Shown here in pieces: positions 49,755 through 58,658 of a stretch of DNA of 59,785 nt. The position numbers were made by a program, and so were the translations under genes. Positions within the stretch are counted from its first letter, which is position 1. Each line of letters opens with the position of its first letter. The notes beneath the pieces were generated by a model. It made no database searches. It worked only from the letters and a program-made list of their open reading frames with translations, and was not told the origin of the DNA. The stretch comes from Candidatus Krumholzibacteriota bacterium (GTDB lineage: Bacteria > Krumholzibacteriota > Krumholzibacteriia > Krumholzibacteriales > Krumholzibacteriaceae), in contig JAUWCL010000020.1 in the NCBI GenBank assembly GCA_030609325.1, positions 1 to 59,785 of the forward strand, in the 5' to 3' direction.

Positions 49755-51956
49755 TTGAAACGCTTCATACCGAGGCAGCAGCAGGCCGGAACCCGCATCG
49801 ATGCGGCGCCGGCGCCTTATCTCGTTCTGATCCTTCTTTTCACCCTTCAGATTACGCTGCCGGGCAGCCGCGGGGCATCGGCGCAGGGATGCGGCCTGTG
49901 CGCGCTGGCGGGAAGGATCGATCGCGAGGAGCTGCTTGCAACCGTACGGGAGCTGAGCGGAGCCGACCCGGTGACAGTCGGCGGCGTCAGTCAGATCATA
50001 TCGACGAGGTCGACCCTGCTGCCGGAAAAGCTTGTCGCAAGGGACTATCTTCTCGAGCGCGTGGCGGGCCTGGGCTATAACGCGGTGCGGCAGGCTCATC
50101 CTCTCAGCGTTTACTATCCCGACCTGCTGGCCGCGGAGGTCTCGGTGACGGGCGAAAGCCTGTGGACAGGTTCGGACGAGGGCGAGGTCTTCCTGATGAC
50201 AGCCGCGGGCGGCTGGGACGACACGCATGTCATATCGAGGATAGACGCGAGGATCTACGATCTCGCACTCGACCATTTCGGCACGCTCTGGGCGGCATGC
50301 AAGACGAAGGGAGCGGGGTACGGGGAGCTGCATTGCTCCGCTGACGGGGGCGAGACCTGGCAGGCGAAGGTGATCGGCAACACGACGAACAACGTCCTCG
50401 CGCTCAGCTCGATCGCCTTTTCTTCGCCTGAAGCCGCAATCGTATCCGGTTCGTACGGGACGGCGTTCAGGATGCAGTATTACGGGGGTGACTGGTACAT
50501 CCACTATTTCGACCCGGCCGAATTCTACTACAGGCAGCTCAAAGGCTCGGGCTCTTCCGGGCCGATGCACGTCTGGATCGTGTCGACGGGCGGGACGATC
50601 TTCGAGAGCGAGGATCTCGGCGCGACGTGGACCGACACGACCCCGTGGCCGAACAACCTCTGGGACATCGATTTCTGCGGCCCCGACAGGGGGATCGCCG
50701 TGGGAGAGGACCTGACGTATTACACCGGCGACGGAGGCAATACGTGGAACATGGTCGCCGTTAACGCTTCCCTCTACACGGTGACGATGCTCGACACATT
50801 ACGGGCGGTCGCGTCCGGTGTGTACGGGCATATCTGGACCACCGACGACGGGGGCGTCACATGGTCGGAGCTCGCGCATGACTGCACCCGCGACGAGGAT
50901 ATCAGGGAAACGGTCCTTTCTCCCTCTGACACGATCTGGGCCGTCGGAAGGAACATGCCTCTTAGGCTGGAGCTCGGAGGGACGGAGGTCGTCTGCCGGC
51001 AATGGGAGCTGGCCGACACGATCTGGGGCGAGAACATCGTTTTCGGCAGCGAGGGGCAGGCGCTGCCCGGCGAGAAAGTCGTCGTCTGCGCGCACTACGA
51101 CTCGAGAAACTGGCAGGATCCCTACTGCGCGCCCGGCGCCGACGACAATGCCAGCGGGTGCGCCGGCGTGCTCGAGATCGCGAGGGTATTCGCGGTCGCG
51201 GCATTCGAGAGATCTATCGAGTACATACTCTTCGACGGTGAGGAGATCGGACTGATCGGCAGCAGGTATTACGTTGCAGAGCGGGACACCGACCTTACGA
51301 TAGATGCCGTAATCAATCTCGACATGATCGGCAGGGATTACGGGGGAGGGGTCACATTGCAGATCGCCGGCAGGGACGATCCCCTCGATTCGGCGCTGGC
51401 GGCGCTGATCGCCGACATGGCCGGCTTTCTCCAGCTCGATCTCGACTGCAACTACCTGTACGGCTCGTCGCCGACGAGCGACCACAAGGCGTTCTGGGAG
51501 ATAGAGGGCGTCCCGGCGATCCTGCTGATAGAGAACGAGTACCGCAACAATCCGCACTATCATGACCACTCGGACATCGCCGACTATATCGATTTCGATT
51601 TCATGACAGATGTAGTAAAAGCCGCCGCCGGCTCCGCCGCCGAGCTGGCGGGGCTGATACGCACGGATCCGCTCCCCTCGACCGTCGTGCTCCACCAGAA
51701 CTTTCCGAACCCTCTGTTCAACCACACGAGGATTCGATTCGAGCTGCCGTCGCGCCTGCCTGTCGACCTGACCCTGTTCGATCTGGCCGGCAGGAAGGTA
51801 GTGGTGATGATAAGGGATACACTCGACGGGGGACGGCATGAATTCGTCTGGGACGGGAGGGGCCCCTCGGGCGAGGACATCGCCAGCGGGGTCTATTTCC
51901 TCCGGCTGCAGGCCGACGGCATGGACCGCGTTCGCAAGGTCGTCATCGTGCGCTGA
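49755..51956 (+). CDS. M28-family aminopeptidase with inserted beta-propeller and FlgD-like tail
   Basis: A 733-residue exported zinc peptidase. After a signal peptide (PYLVLILLFTLQITLPG) comes the short N-terminal M28 part, then BNR/YCF48-like propeller blades (~residues 110-410: SADGGETWQAKVIG, FESEDLGATWTDTTPW, TTDDGGVTWSELAHD). The M28 catalytic domain follows: VVVCAHYDSRNWQDPYCAPG, ADDNASGCAGVLEI, FDGEEIGLIGS, INLDMIG. The last ~90 residues are a FlgD-like/type IX-type domain (NFPNPLFNHTRIRFELP, WDGRGPSGEDIASGVYFLRL). The start is the TTG at 49755, with GGAAAGG upstream. Its targeting is likely the same as that of the C25 peptidase. Confidence 0.88.
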   Translation: MKRFIPRQQQAGTRIDAAPAPYLVLILLFTLQITLPGSRGASAQGCGLCALAGRIDREELLATVRELSGADPVTVGGVSQIISTRSTLLPEKLVARDYLLERVAGLGYNAVRQAHPLSVYYPDLLAAEVSVTGESLWTGSDEGEVFLMTAAGGWDDTHVISRIDARIYDLALDHFGTLWAACKTKGAGYGELHCSADGGETWQAKVIGNTTNNVLALSSIAFSSPEAAIVSGSYGTAFRMQYYGGDWYIHYFDPAEFYYRQLKGSGSSGPMHVWIVSTGGTIFESEDLGATWTDTTPWPNNLWDIDFCGPDRGIAVGEDLTYYTGDGGNTWNMVAVNASLYTVTMLDTLRAVASGVYGHIWTTDDGGVTWSELAHDCTRDEDIRETVLSPSDTIWAVGRNMPLRLELGGTEVVCRQWELADTIWGENIVFGSEGQALPGEKVVVCAHYDSRNWQDPYCAPGADDNASGCAGVLEIARVFAVAAFERSIEYILFDGEEIGLIGSRYYVAERDTDLTIDAVINLDMIGRDYGGGVTLQIAGRDDPLDSALAALIADMAGFLQLDLDCNYLYGSSPTSDHKAFWEIEGVPAILLIENEYRNNPHYHDHSDIADYIDFDFMTDVVKAAAGSAAELAGLIRTDPLPSTVVLHQNFPNPLFNHTRIRFELPSRLPVDLTLFDLAGRKVVVMIRDTLDGGRHEFVWDGRGPSGEDIASGVYFLRLQADGMDRVRKVVIVR

Positions 51957-52039
51957 CCGGTATCAGTTCCCCGGACATTACTCGATGTAATGCTCTGCAG
52001 CTCGAAAATCCCGACAATCCTGGAAATTTCTTTTTCAGT

Positions 52040-52549
52040 CTATACGTCCGGGCCGCTGGCCTTTGCGATGGTTTTCTTTTCCGGGTTAACGATGATGTAA
52101 ACGCCTACAGCCACTGTGATGATCGGCCATATGTATTTCAGTACAGGGACGTTGTTGAGAAGGAATATCAGACCGATTACAGCTATAACGGCGGAGGTTA
52201 TCAACACACTCCGGTTTTTCTTGCTGATCAGATATGTAGCGTAAAGACCGAGCGCCGGGGCCAGGATGAATATAGGCCAAAGACCCTCCACAGTCGCCCA
52301 CGTATAGCTGGCTATGAGATAGAATACCACCCCGAAGATTATCAGTATGGTTCCCGGCATGATCAGGAAGTCACGGCTTTTGTCCATCAGAAAACCCAGC
52401 CAGAAGATCACACCGAGGATTATGATCATCCATGTCCATACTACTTCCCAGTCGGGGCTGAATACCCCGAAATTGCCGAGAAGGAAGACTATACCGATAA
52501 CGATCAGGACCAGCCCCTGAACTATCGGTCTCGATTTGCCTTCGCTCAT
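52040..52549 (-). CDS. LiaF-like four-helix membrane protein
   Basis: A 169-residue integral membrane protein with six hydrophobic segments in three pairs. The pattern QGLVLIVIGIVFLLGNFGVF and WPIFILAPALGLYATYLI is typical of the LiaF/LiaI transmembrane (DUF5668) family, where short G-x-x-x-L-L-x-N-x motifs repeat (compare IGLIFLLNNVPVL). GGAGG lies 7 bases upstream of the ATG. Members often act in envelope-stress sensing; no partner kinase is visible here. Confidence 0.7.
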   Translation of the reverse strand: MSEGKSRPIVQGLVLIVIGIVFLLGNFGVFSPDWEVVWTWMIIILGVIFWLGFLMDKSRDFLIMPGTILIIFGVVFYLIASYTWATVEGLWPIFILAPALGLYATYLISKKNRSVLITSAVIAVIGLIFLLNNVPVLKYIWPIITVAVGVYIIVNPEKKTIAKASGPDV

Positions 52550-52576
52550 TGTCCTACCTCCGTTTCGCGCCGGTCG

Positions 52577-53274
52577 TCAGCGGCCGGCGGCAGTCTCGAG
52601 TACGCGTTCGCATTCCTCTTCCGTATTGTACATGTGGGGACTCAGCCGCACCGCGTCTTCCCTGAGGCTGCAGACGATCCCGGTCTACCGCAGCCGCTCG
52701 AAGATCGACTGAGCGTCCCCTTTTTCGCTGTCGAAACACAGTATACCCGATTTTTCTCCGTTTCCCAACGGGCTCTTGACCCTGAACCCGTTTTTCATGA
52801 GGCTTTCGGCGAGAAGTCCGGTCAGCGAAAGGATCCTGTTCTCGACTGCTTCGGCCCCGAGCCTCAGATTCATCGAGCAGCTCCTTCCGGCAGTAGAATA
52901 TCCCGATGCCGGGAAGGGCGAGCATCCACTTGTGACCGCCGCAGACTTCTGCCAGCATATTCGCTGTGACCGGTCCCTTGTCGGGCTCGACCCGGCGGAG
53001 CTCGACGCCCCTGCGCCACAGCCCCATCCAGGGGTAGACGTTGGCCGGAAATTCGATGGAAGGCATGACGAGGTTGTCGCCTTCCTTCCACCGTATGCCT
53101 CCTGAGGTTATCAGTGCGCCATGGGTCGTATTCTTGACGAAGCCTGTCCAGGGATTCACGTGTCGTCAACGAGAGCGGGCCGATCGCGGCGTGGTTGAAG
53201 TATGCGATATCGTCGGAGACGGGGAACTCGGCTCTGATATCTTTCCAGATGCGGGTATTATCGTTCATATCCAT
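52577..53274 (-). pseudogene. Class V aminotransferase gene, decayed
   Basis: Homology to class V PLP aminotransferases is spread over broken frames. The N-terminus (IRAEFPVSDDIAYFNHAAIG) shifts frame near 53110 to GGIRWKEGDNLVMPSIEFPA, then PANVYPWMGLWRRGVELRRV. The middle is deleted up to CGGHKWMLALPGIGIFYCRK. After a second gap NLRLGAEAVENRILSLTGLL resumes, a TAG interrupts after FERLR (52685-52687), and the tail GIVCSLREDAVRLSPHMYNT ends at 52577. The segment around the PLP-binding Asp/Lys is lost, so no function remains. Confidence 0.85.
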
Positions 53275-53339
53275 CAGAAGGATATTCTCAGAAGATCTGC
53301 GGGGTGTACAGTTGAAATAGATTGCGGGGAGACACTCCT

Positions 53340-54083
53340 TCAGGCGATTGCCGTATGAATGGCGGCGACGCCGAACATGAGCTTATTCCAGGTGACGTGC
53401 GAAAACCCCGCTTCCTCCATCTCCGAGGCGAGTTCGCCGGGTCCCGGGAAGGCTCGGATCGAGCCGGAGAGGTATGTGTATCCGTCTCTCTCGCCCGTCA
53501 GCATCTTTCCCAGCCGGCCCACTATACCTTCGGTATAGGTGTGAAGCGCGCCCCTGACAGGCGCTGATCCAGGCCGGCTCGTCTCGAGGTTCAGGAAGAT
53601 CCCCCCCGGCCTCAGCACGCGCCTGATCTCCCTGAGCAAGCAGGCGAAAAGCCCGCCGTGGCTCCGGAGGTTCCTCGCCGCGAAGGTGACCGTCACGAGG
53701 CCGAATGAGGCGTCGGGAAAGGGGAGAGCATCTGCCGACGCGGCCGCCGGGATGAGCTTTCCCGCCCCGCGCCGCCTGATTCCCTCGCGCAGCATCGGGA
53801 CGGAAAAATCGGCCGAGATCACGGCCGTACCGGCCGGCGATCTGCGGGACAGGAGAGCAGCCATCTCGCCCGTGCCGCTGCAGAGGTCGAGCCAGGGGCC
53901 CGAGACGGCCTCCCCGGCGGTTCCGGGTTTACCGGTGCATCCTGTCTCCACAGATGTTTCGGCCGCCTGGACGGCCGCGCTGGCTGCGATCCTTCTCCAG
54001 AGTATATCGAACCCGAATGTAAGGATGTGGTTCGTGCTTTCGTACCGGTGGGGAATGTTCCTGTATATGTCCCGTAGGTCCAT
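53340..54083 (-). CDS. ubiE: UbiE/MenG-family quinone methyltransferase
   Basis: A 247-residue SAM-dependent methyltransferase: YESTNHILTFGFDILWRRIA at the N-terminus (UbiE/COQ5 type), the SAM-binding WLDLCSGTGEMAALLSR, the FADFS-like ISADFSVPMLREG, LPFPDASFGLVTVTFAARNL and REIRRVLRPGGIFLNLE. It would methylate demethylmenaquinone or a related quinone precursor. It lies 39 bases downstream of the Crp/Fnr-type regulator in the same direction and is probably co-transcribed. A ~20-residue insert (TSVETGCTGKPGTAGEA) precedes the SAM motif. Confidence 0.85.
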   Translation of the reverse strand: MDLRDIYRNIPHRYESTNHILTFGFDILWRRIAASAAVQAAETSVETGCTGKPGTAGEAVSGPWLDLCSGTGEMAALLSRRSPAGTAVISADFSVPMLREGIRRRGAGKLIPAAASADALPFPDASFGLVTVTFAARNLRSHGGLFACLLREIRRVLRPGGIFLNLETSRPGSAPVRGALHTYTEGIVGRLGKMLTGERDGYTYLSGSIRAFPGPGELASEMEEAGFSHVTWNKLMFGVAAIHTAIA

Positions 54084-54122
54084 GATCGTCGAGCTTCCAG
54101 AAACAGGTCAATCTGCGCTGTG

Positions 54123-54809
54123 TCAGTCGCCGGGCAGCATTCCCTGTTCCTCCCAGAATCCCTTCCGCAGTGTTATCGTCGAGCCCTTCCATTCGATGTC
54201 GCCCCTGTTGCGAAGCCGGAGGATCAGCCTCGAGAGGGTCTCGGGAATGGTACCGATGGCGGCGGCGATATCCTTCTTGGGCATCTCGATCTTGCATTTC
54301 TCGACAGGTCCGCATTGCTCGTACAGAAAATGGAAGAAGCGCTGCTCCACGTCGCAGGCCGTAAGGTAGTGGATCCTCTGCGAGAGGTACCGGAGCTTTC
54401 CGATGAGGGTCGAGATGAATTCGCGTCTGAAGGCCCGCTCCTCGAGCAGGGCCTGAAATGTCGATCCGGAGAAGGCATAGACGACGGAGTATTTCACGGC
54501 AACAGCACTGACAGGATAACGCCCCCCGTCGAACAGGGCAACCTCGGCGAATGCCTCGAAGGGATTGATGAGCTTGACGGTGGTTTCCTGGCCGTCTGCG
54601 GAGAGCTTGTACAGCCTCACGCCGCCCTCTGCAAGGACGAACAGGTCTCTGCCCTCATCGTCTTCAAAGAAGAGATGCTCACCGCGTGCGATCTCGAGCC
54701 TGCGGCTGCCTTCTGACAGCCTTGCCAGCGATTCCTCGCCCAGATCACGAAAGAGTGCCGATTTCATCAATGTCTCGATTGCGTTCATAGTCATGCCATA
54801 CTGCATCAT
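54123..54809 (-). CDS. Crp/Fnr-family regulator, probable HcpR
   Basis: A 228-residue regulator. The N-terminal cyclic-nucleotide-type domain (RRLEIARGEHLFFEDDEGRD, RLYKLSADGQETTVKLINPF) precedes a dimerisation helix and a winged helix: KKDIAAAIGTIPETLSRLIL as recognition element (E-T-L-S-R). The family's N-terminal Fe-S cysteines are not seen, so it may respond through haem or another cofactor. It is divergent from hcp, and a perfect TTGACC-CC-GGTCAA site lies between them, as for HcpR regulators of hybrid-cluster protein. An ATG at 54788 would also fit; no clear Shine-Dalgarno decides. Confidence 0.85.
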   Translation of the reverse strand: MMQYGMTMNAIETLMKSALFRDLGEESLARLSEGSRRLEIARGEHLFFEDDEGRDLFVLAEGGVRLYKLSADGQETTVKLINPFEAFAEVALFDGGRYPVSAVAVKYSVVYAFSGSTFQALLEERAFRREFISTLIGKLRYLSQRIHYLTACDVEQRFFHFLYEQCGPVEKCKIEMPKKDIAAAIGTIPETLSRLILRLRNRGDIEWKGSTITLRKGFWEEQGMLPGD

Positions 54810-54939
54810 GAGTGGTTCAACATCAATGGCCGAAGTTTCCGCCTGAAATAATCAGTCGGATCGACCAGTGGGATATTCAGCCGGAATATTCTCCCTTGCA
54901 GCCGAAAAAACCACATATATAATTTAAAAACTCCCGGAA

Positions 54940-54953
54940 TTGACCCCGGTCAA
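54940..54953. promoter_or_regulatory. Fnr/HcpR-type operator upstream of hcp
   Basis: TTGACC-CC-GGTCAA is a perfect palindrome centred at 54946.5. TATTAT at 54976-54981 serves as -10, with predicted +1 at 54988, so the operator centre is exactly at -41.5, the class II activator position. A second possible -10 (TATAAT, 54918-54923) lies upstream of it and would place the same site as a repressor block. Confidence 0.75.
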
Positions 54954-54975
54954 GGCTGCGTCCCGCCGAGAGGGT

Positions 54976-54981
54976 TATTAT
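54976..54981 (+). promoter_or_regulatory. -10 element of the hcp promoter
   Basis: TATTAT lies 22 bp after the operator's right edge. No -35 hexamer is present, as expected for a promoter activated by a Crp/Fnr protein bound at -41.5. The transcript leader would be about 65 nt. Confidence 0.6.
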
Positions 54982-55052
54982 TCGCTTCCTGATGACGCGC
55001 AGAAGAGATCGACACGGGCCGGATGGCCCCTAACAGTCAAGGAGACCCGACC

Positions 55053-56702
55053 ATGAACATGTTCTGCTATCAGTGCCAGGAAACGGCTGGCAACACGGGC
55101 TGCACGAAAGTGGGCGTCTGCGGCAAGGCGCCGGAAACCTCCGTTCTCCAGGATCTGCTCGTCTTCGTCTCGAAGGGAGTATCGATTCCGGGTTCGAGAA
55201 CTGTAGAGGGAAGCGATGATTTCCTCGAGGCGGGAAGATTTCTGACGAGAGCGCTGTTTGCCACGATAACGAACAGCAACTTCGACGACAATCGTTTTGT
55301 CGAGCTCGTCGATGAAGGTCTTTCACTGCGCGACAGTCTCATGGCCAGGTACGGCGGGGAACTCGAGGGCGATCTGCACGAATCGGTCAGCTGGACCCCC
55401 GGCGAAAACGAAGATCTCACGGCAAAGGGACTGACAGTCGGCGTTCTCTCGACCGGGAACGAGGATGTGCGCTCCCTCAGGGAACTCGTCATATACGGGC
55501 TGAAGGGCATAGCCGCCTACACCCACCACGCGCATGTTCTCGGTTACGAGGACGACGTCGTGTATTCGTTCATCATGAAGGCACTGACAGATACTACCCG
55601 GGACATCTCCACAGACGAGCTTACAGCTCTCGTGCTCGAGACCGGCAAATGCGCCGTCGATGCAATGGCCGTTCTCGACAAGGCCAATACGGAGACCTAT
55701 GGAAACCCGGAGATCTCCACGGTCAAGACCGGCGTGCGCGGCAATCCCGGCATACTGGTTTCCGGCCACGATCTTAAGGATATCGAGGAACTCCTCGAGC
55801 AGACCGCCGGGACCGGTGTCGATATCTACACTCACGGCGAGATGCTCCCCGCACACTACTATCCTGCATTCAAGAAGTACGACCACCTCGCCGGAAACTA
55901 CGGCGGCGCCTGGTACAAGCAGGGCAGCGAGTTCGGGTCGTTCAACGGCCCGATCCTCATGACGACCAACTGCATCACCCCGGTAAAGGACTCGTACAGG
56001 GACAGGATCTTCACTGCCGGCATGGCGGGATACCCCGGCGTCAGGCACATTCCTGACCGTCCGGAAGGCGGGAAGAAGGATTTCTCGGAAATCATCGAGA
56101 TCGCGAGGAACTCCGCCGCTCCCGAGCAGATCGAGGACGGGCGGATCGTCGGCGGATTCGCGCACGCCCAGGTCGCCTCACTGGCCGGCGACATTGTCGA
56201 AGCGGTCAAGTCCGGGGCGATCAAGAAGTTCGTCGTCATGGCCGGATGCGACGGGAGGCAGAAGAAACGTTCCTATTTCACTGAGGTCGCAGAAAACCTC
56301 CCGAAAGACACCGTCATCCTCACAGCCGGATGCGCAAAGTATCGCTACAACAAGCTCGATCTCGGAGACATCGGCGGTATCCCGAGAGTCCTCGATGCGG
56401 GGCAGTGCAACGATTCGTACTCGCTCGCCCTGACAGCTCTGAAGCTGAAAGAGGCTTTCGAACTCGAGGACGTAAACGATCTTCCCCTGGCGTTCGACAT
56501 CGCCTGGTATGAGCAGAAGGCAGTCACCGTGCTGCTCGCGCTGCTCTACCTCGGATTCAAGAACATCAGACTCGGCCCGACGCTGCCGGCGTTCCTATCG
56601 CCGAACGTGGTCAATGTCCTCGTCGAGAAGTTCGGCATCGCCCAGACGGACGACGTCGACGAGGATATCGCGTCGATGATGGGATCGACACCTGCCGGCT
56701 GA
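55053..56702 (+). CDS. hcp: Hybrid-cluster protein (hydroxylamine/NO reductase)
   Basis: A 549-residue Hcp. The N-terminal cysteine cluster [20 protein letters not shown] binds a [4Fe-4S] cluster (C-x2-C-x8-C-x5-C). The C-terminal half supplies the hybrid Fe-S-O cluster: [28 protein letters not shown] and [13 protein letters not shown]. Hcp reduces nitric oxide or hydroxylamine and guards against nitrosative stress in anaerobes. The ATG at 55053 has AAGGAGA 8 bases upstream; an earlier ATG at 55023 would add ten non-conserved residues. It is controlled by the divergent Crp/Fnr regulator. Confidence 0.96.
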   Translation: MNMFCYQCQETAGNTGCTKVGVCGKAPETSVLQDLLVFVSKGVSIPGSRTVEGSDDFLEAGRFLTRALFATITNSNFDDNRFVELVDEGLSLRDSLMARYGGELEGDLHESVSWTPGENEDLTAKGLTVGVLSTGNEDVRSLRELVIYGLKGIAAYTHHAHVLGYEDDVVYSFIMKALTDTTRDISTDELTALVLETGKCAVDAMAVLDKANTETYGNPEISTVKTGVRGNPGILVSGHDLKDIEELLEQTAGTGVDIYTHGEMLPAHYYPAFKKYDHLAGNYGGAWYKQGSEFGSFNGPILMTTNCITPVKDSYRDRIFTAGMAGYPGVRHIPDRPEGGKKDFSEIIEIARNSAAPEQIEDGRIVGGFAHAQVASLAGDIVEAVKSGAIKKFVVMAGCDGRQKKRSYFTEVAENLPKDTVILTAGCAKYRYNKLDLGDIGGIPRVLDAGQCNDSYSLALTALKLKEAFELEDVNDLPLAFDIAWYEQKAVTVLLALLYLGFKNIRLGPTLPAFLSPNVVNVLVEKFGIAQTDDVDEDIASMMGSTPAG

Positions 56703-56733
56703 TCTGAGTCGATCGGCGTTGATTGACCCGGGA

Positions 56734-56767
56734 CCCGCCCCGCGTCAGCGGAGGCGGGCTTTCTTTT
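56734..56767 (+). terminator. Rho-independent terminator of hcp
   Basis: CCCGCCCCGC (56734-56743) pairs with GCGG-A-GGCGGG (56748-56758; one bulged A) and is followed by CTTTCTTTT. Confidence 0.8.
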
Positions 56768-56782
56768 CCTGAGAGCCCGCAC

Positions 56783-56811
56783 TTTACACTTGCCCCGGAA
56801 ACCTGTAGATT
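56783..56811 (+). promoter_or_regulatory. lepA promoter, apparently leaderless
   Basis: TTTACA (56783-56788), a 17-bp spacer and TAGATT (56806-56811). Predicted +1 is about 56818, one base before the lepA ATG, and no Shine-Dalgarno lies ahead of that ATG. Confidence 0.5.
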
Positions 56812-56818
56812 GCTGATT

Positions 56819-58615
56819 ATGAAGAACATCAGAAATTTCAGCATAACGGCCCACATAGACCACGGGAAGTCGACGCTCGCCGACAGGCTCATTCAGCGCG
56901 CCGGGCTGGTCACCGACCGCGATTTCCACGACCAGATGCTCGACACGATGGATATCGAGCGAGAGCGAGGCATCACGATCAAGAGCCAGACCGTGGCCTT
57001 GCCATACAGGAGCAGGGCAGGCGAGGATTATGTGCTGAACCTCATCGATACGCCGGGGCACGTCGATTTCACGTACGAGGTCTCCAGGGCGCTTGCCTCA
57101 TGCGAGGGAGTCCTTCTGCTCGTCGACGCGAGTCAGGGAGTGGAGGCGCAGACGGTGGCCAATCTCTATCTAGCCCTCGAGCACGAGCTCGAGATCATCA
57201 CCGTGATCAACAAGATCGACCTTCCCTCAGCCGACGTGAACATGTCGAAGGAGCAGATCGAACTCGAACTGGGACTCGATTCGGACGAAGTGATCCTCTG
57301 TTCCGCCAGGGACGGTACCGGGGTCGAAGACATTCTCGAGGCGATCGTCGAGAAGATCCCCCCGCCGGGGGGGAGTGAAGACGCCCCTTTCAGGGCGCTG
57401 ATCTTCGACGCGCAGTACGATCCGTTCCGCGGGGCGATCATCCACTGCCGTGTAATGGACGGTTCGGTAAGGCCGGGCGACTCGATAAGATTCATGTCGC
57501 TGGGAACTGTCTACAAGGTCGAAGAGGTCGGTGTCTTCAAGCTTAAGCACGAGAAGCGCGAACGGCTCGAAGCGGGCGAGGTCGGGTACATCATCGCCGG
57601 CATCAAGACGGTAAGCGACACGAGGATCGGTGATACGATCGTCCGTGAGGGCGATATCGCTTCGGAACAGCTGCCGGGATTCAAGGAGGTCAAGCCGGTC
57701 GTATTCTCCTCGATCTATCCCATCGACTCGAACGATTACAATGCCCTTGCCGATTCGCTCGAGCGGTACAAGCTGAACGACGCCTCGCTGATCTACCAGA
57801 AGGATTCCTCCGCGGCTCTTGGTCACGGGTTCAGGTGCGGTTTTCTCGGGCTGCTGCATCTCGAGGTCTTCCAGGAGAGGCTTGAGCGCGAGTTCAACCA
57901 GGCGATCATCATGACATCTCCGAGCGTGCTGTACAAATTTGTCCTGGATGGCGGGGCAGAAGTGGCGGTCGACAATCCCGAGTACTATCCAGACCCGATT
58001 CATATCGAGAGCGCGCTCGAACCGTACATCCGCGCCAGCATACTCTTCCCGGAGAAGTACATGGGCGCGGTGATGCAGCTCTGTCTCAACCGCCGTGGTG
58101 AGAATTCGCATTTCAGCTACCCCGCACCGGGCAGGATTGAACTGTTGTTCGACATGCCGCTCGCCGAGGTCATCCACGATTTCTACGACAAGCTCAAGAC
58201 GATTACACAGGGGTACGGTTCCTTCGACTACGAGCTGATAGACTACAGAAAGAACAATCTCGTCAAGATCGATATCCTCGTCAACGGCGAGAAGGTCGAT
58301 GCCCTGGCGATGATCGTGCATCGCGACAGGGCGAGGCAGAGGACCAAGCAGGTCTGCGACCGGCTGAGGGACGAGATCCCGCGGCATATGTTCAAGATCG
58401 CCGTCCAGGGCGCCATCGGAGGAAAGATAATCGCACGCTCGACGATCCCGGCCATGCGCAAGGACGTACTTGCCAAGTGCTACGGCGGCGACGTGACCCG
58501 TAAGCGCAAGCTGCTCGAGAAGCAGGCAAAGGGGAAGAAGAGGATGAAGACGGTCGGCAAGGTGTCGATTCCCCAGGCCGCTTTCGTCGCCGTTCTGAAG
58601 ACCAAGGAAGATTGA
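56819..58615 (+). CDS. lepA: Elongation factor 4 (LepA) GTPase
   Basis: A 598-residue translational GTPase. G1 AHIDHGKSTLADRL, G3 DTPGHVDFTYEVSRAL and G4 NKIDLPSADV are intact. Domain II and the LepA-specific C-terminal domain follow (e.g. DRARQRTKQVCDRLRDEIPR, AIGGKIIARSTIPAMRKDVL, KRKLLEKQAKGKKRMK). It back-translocates or remodels stalled ribosomes. The ATG at 56819 is the conserved family start (MKNIRNFSITAHIDHGKST). It has no Shine-Dalgarno and lies just downstream of a promoter, so the mRNA may be leaderless. Confidence 0.97.
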   Translation: MKNIRNFSITAHIDHGKSTLADRLIQRAGLVTDRDFHDQMLDTMDIERERGITIKSQTVALPYRSRAGEDYVLNLIDTPGHVDFTYEVSRALASCEGVLLLVDASQGVEAQTVANLYLALEHELEIITVINKIDLPSADVNMSKEQIELELGLDSDEVILCSARDGTGVEDILEAIVEKIPPPGGSEDAPFRALIFDAQYDPFRGAIIHCRVMDGSVRPGDSIRFMSLGTVYKVEEVGVFKLKHEKRERLEAGEVGYIIAGIKTVSDTRIGDTIVREGDIASEQLPGFKEVKPVVFSSIYPIDSNDYNALADSLERYKLNDASLIYQKDSSAALGHGFRCGFLGLLHLEVFQERLEREFNQAIIMTSPSVLYKFVLDGGAEVAVDNPEYYPDPIHIESALEPYIRASILFPEKYMGAVMQLCLNRRGENSHFSYPAPGRIELLFDMPLAEVIHDFYDKLKTITQGYGSFDYELIDYRKNNLVKIDILVNGEKVDALAMIVHRDRARQRTKQVCDRLRDEIPRHMFKIAVQGAIGGKIIARSTIPAMRKDVLAKCYGGDVTRKRKLLEKQAKGKKRMKTVGKVSIPQAAFVAVLKTKED

Positions 58616-58658
58616 TCCCCCGTACCGCCCCCTGTCCCGGCGGCGGTGGAAGCATGTC

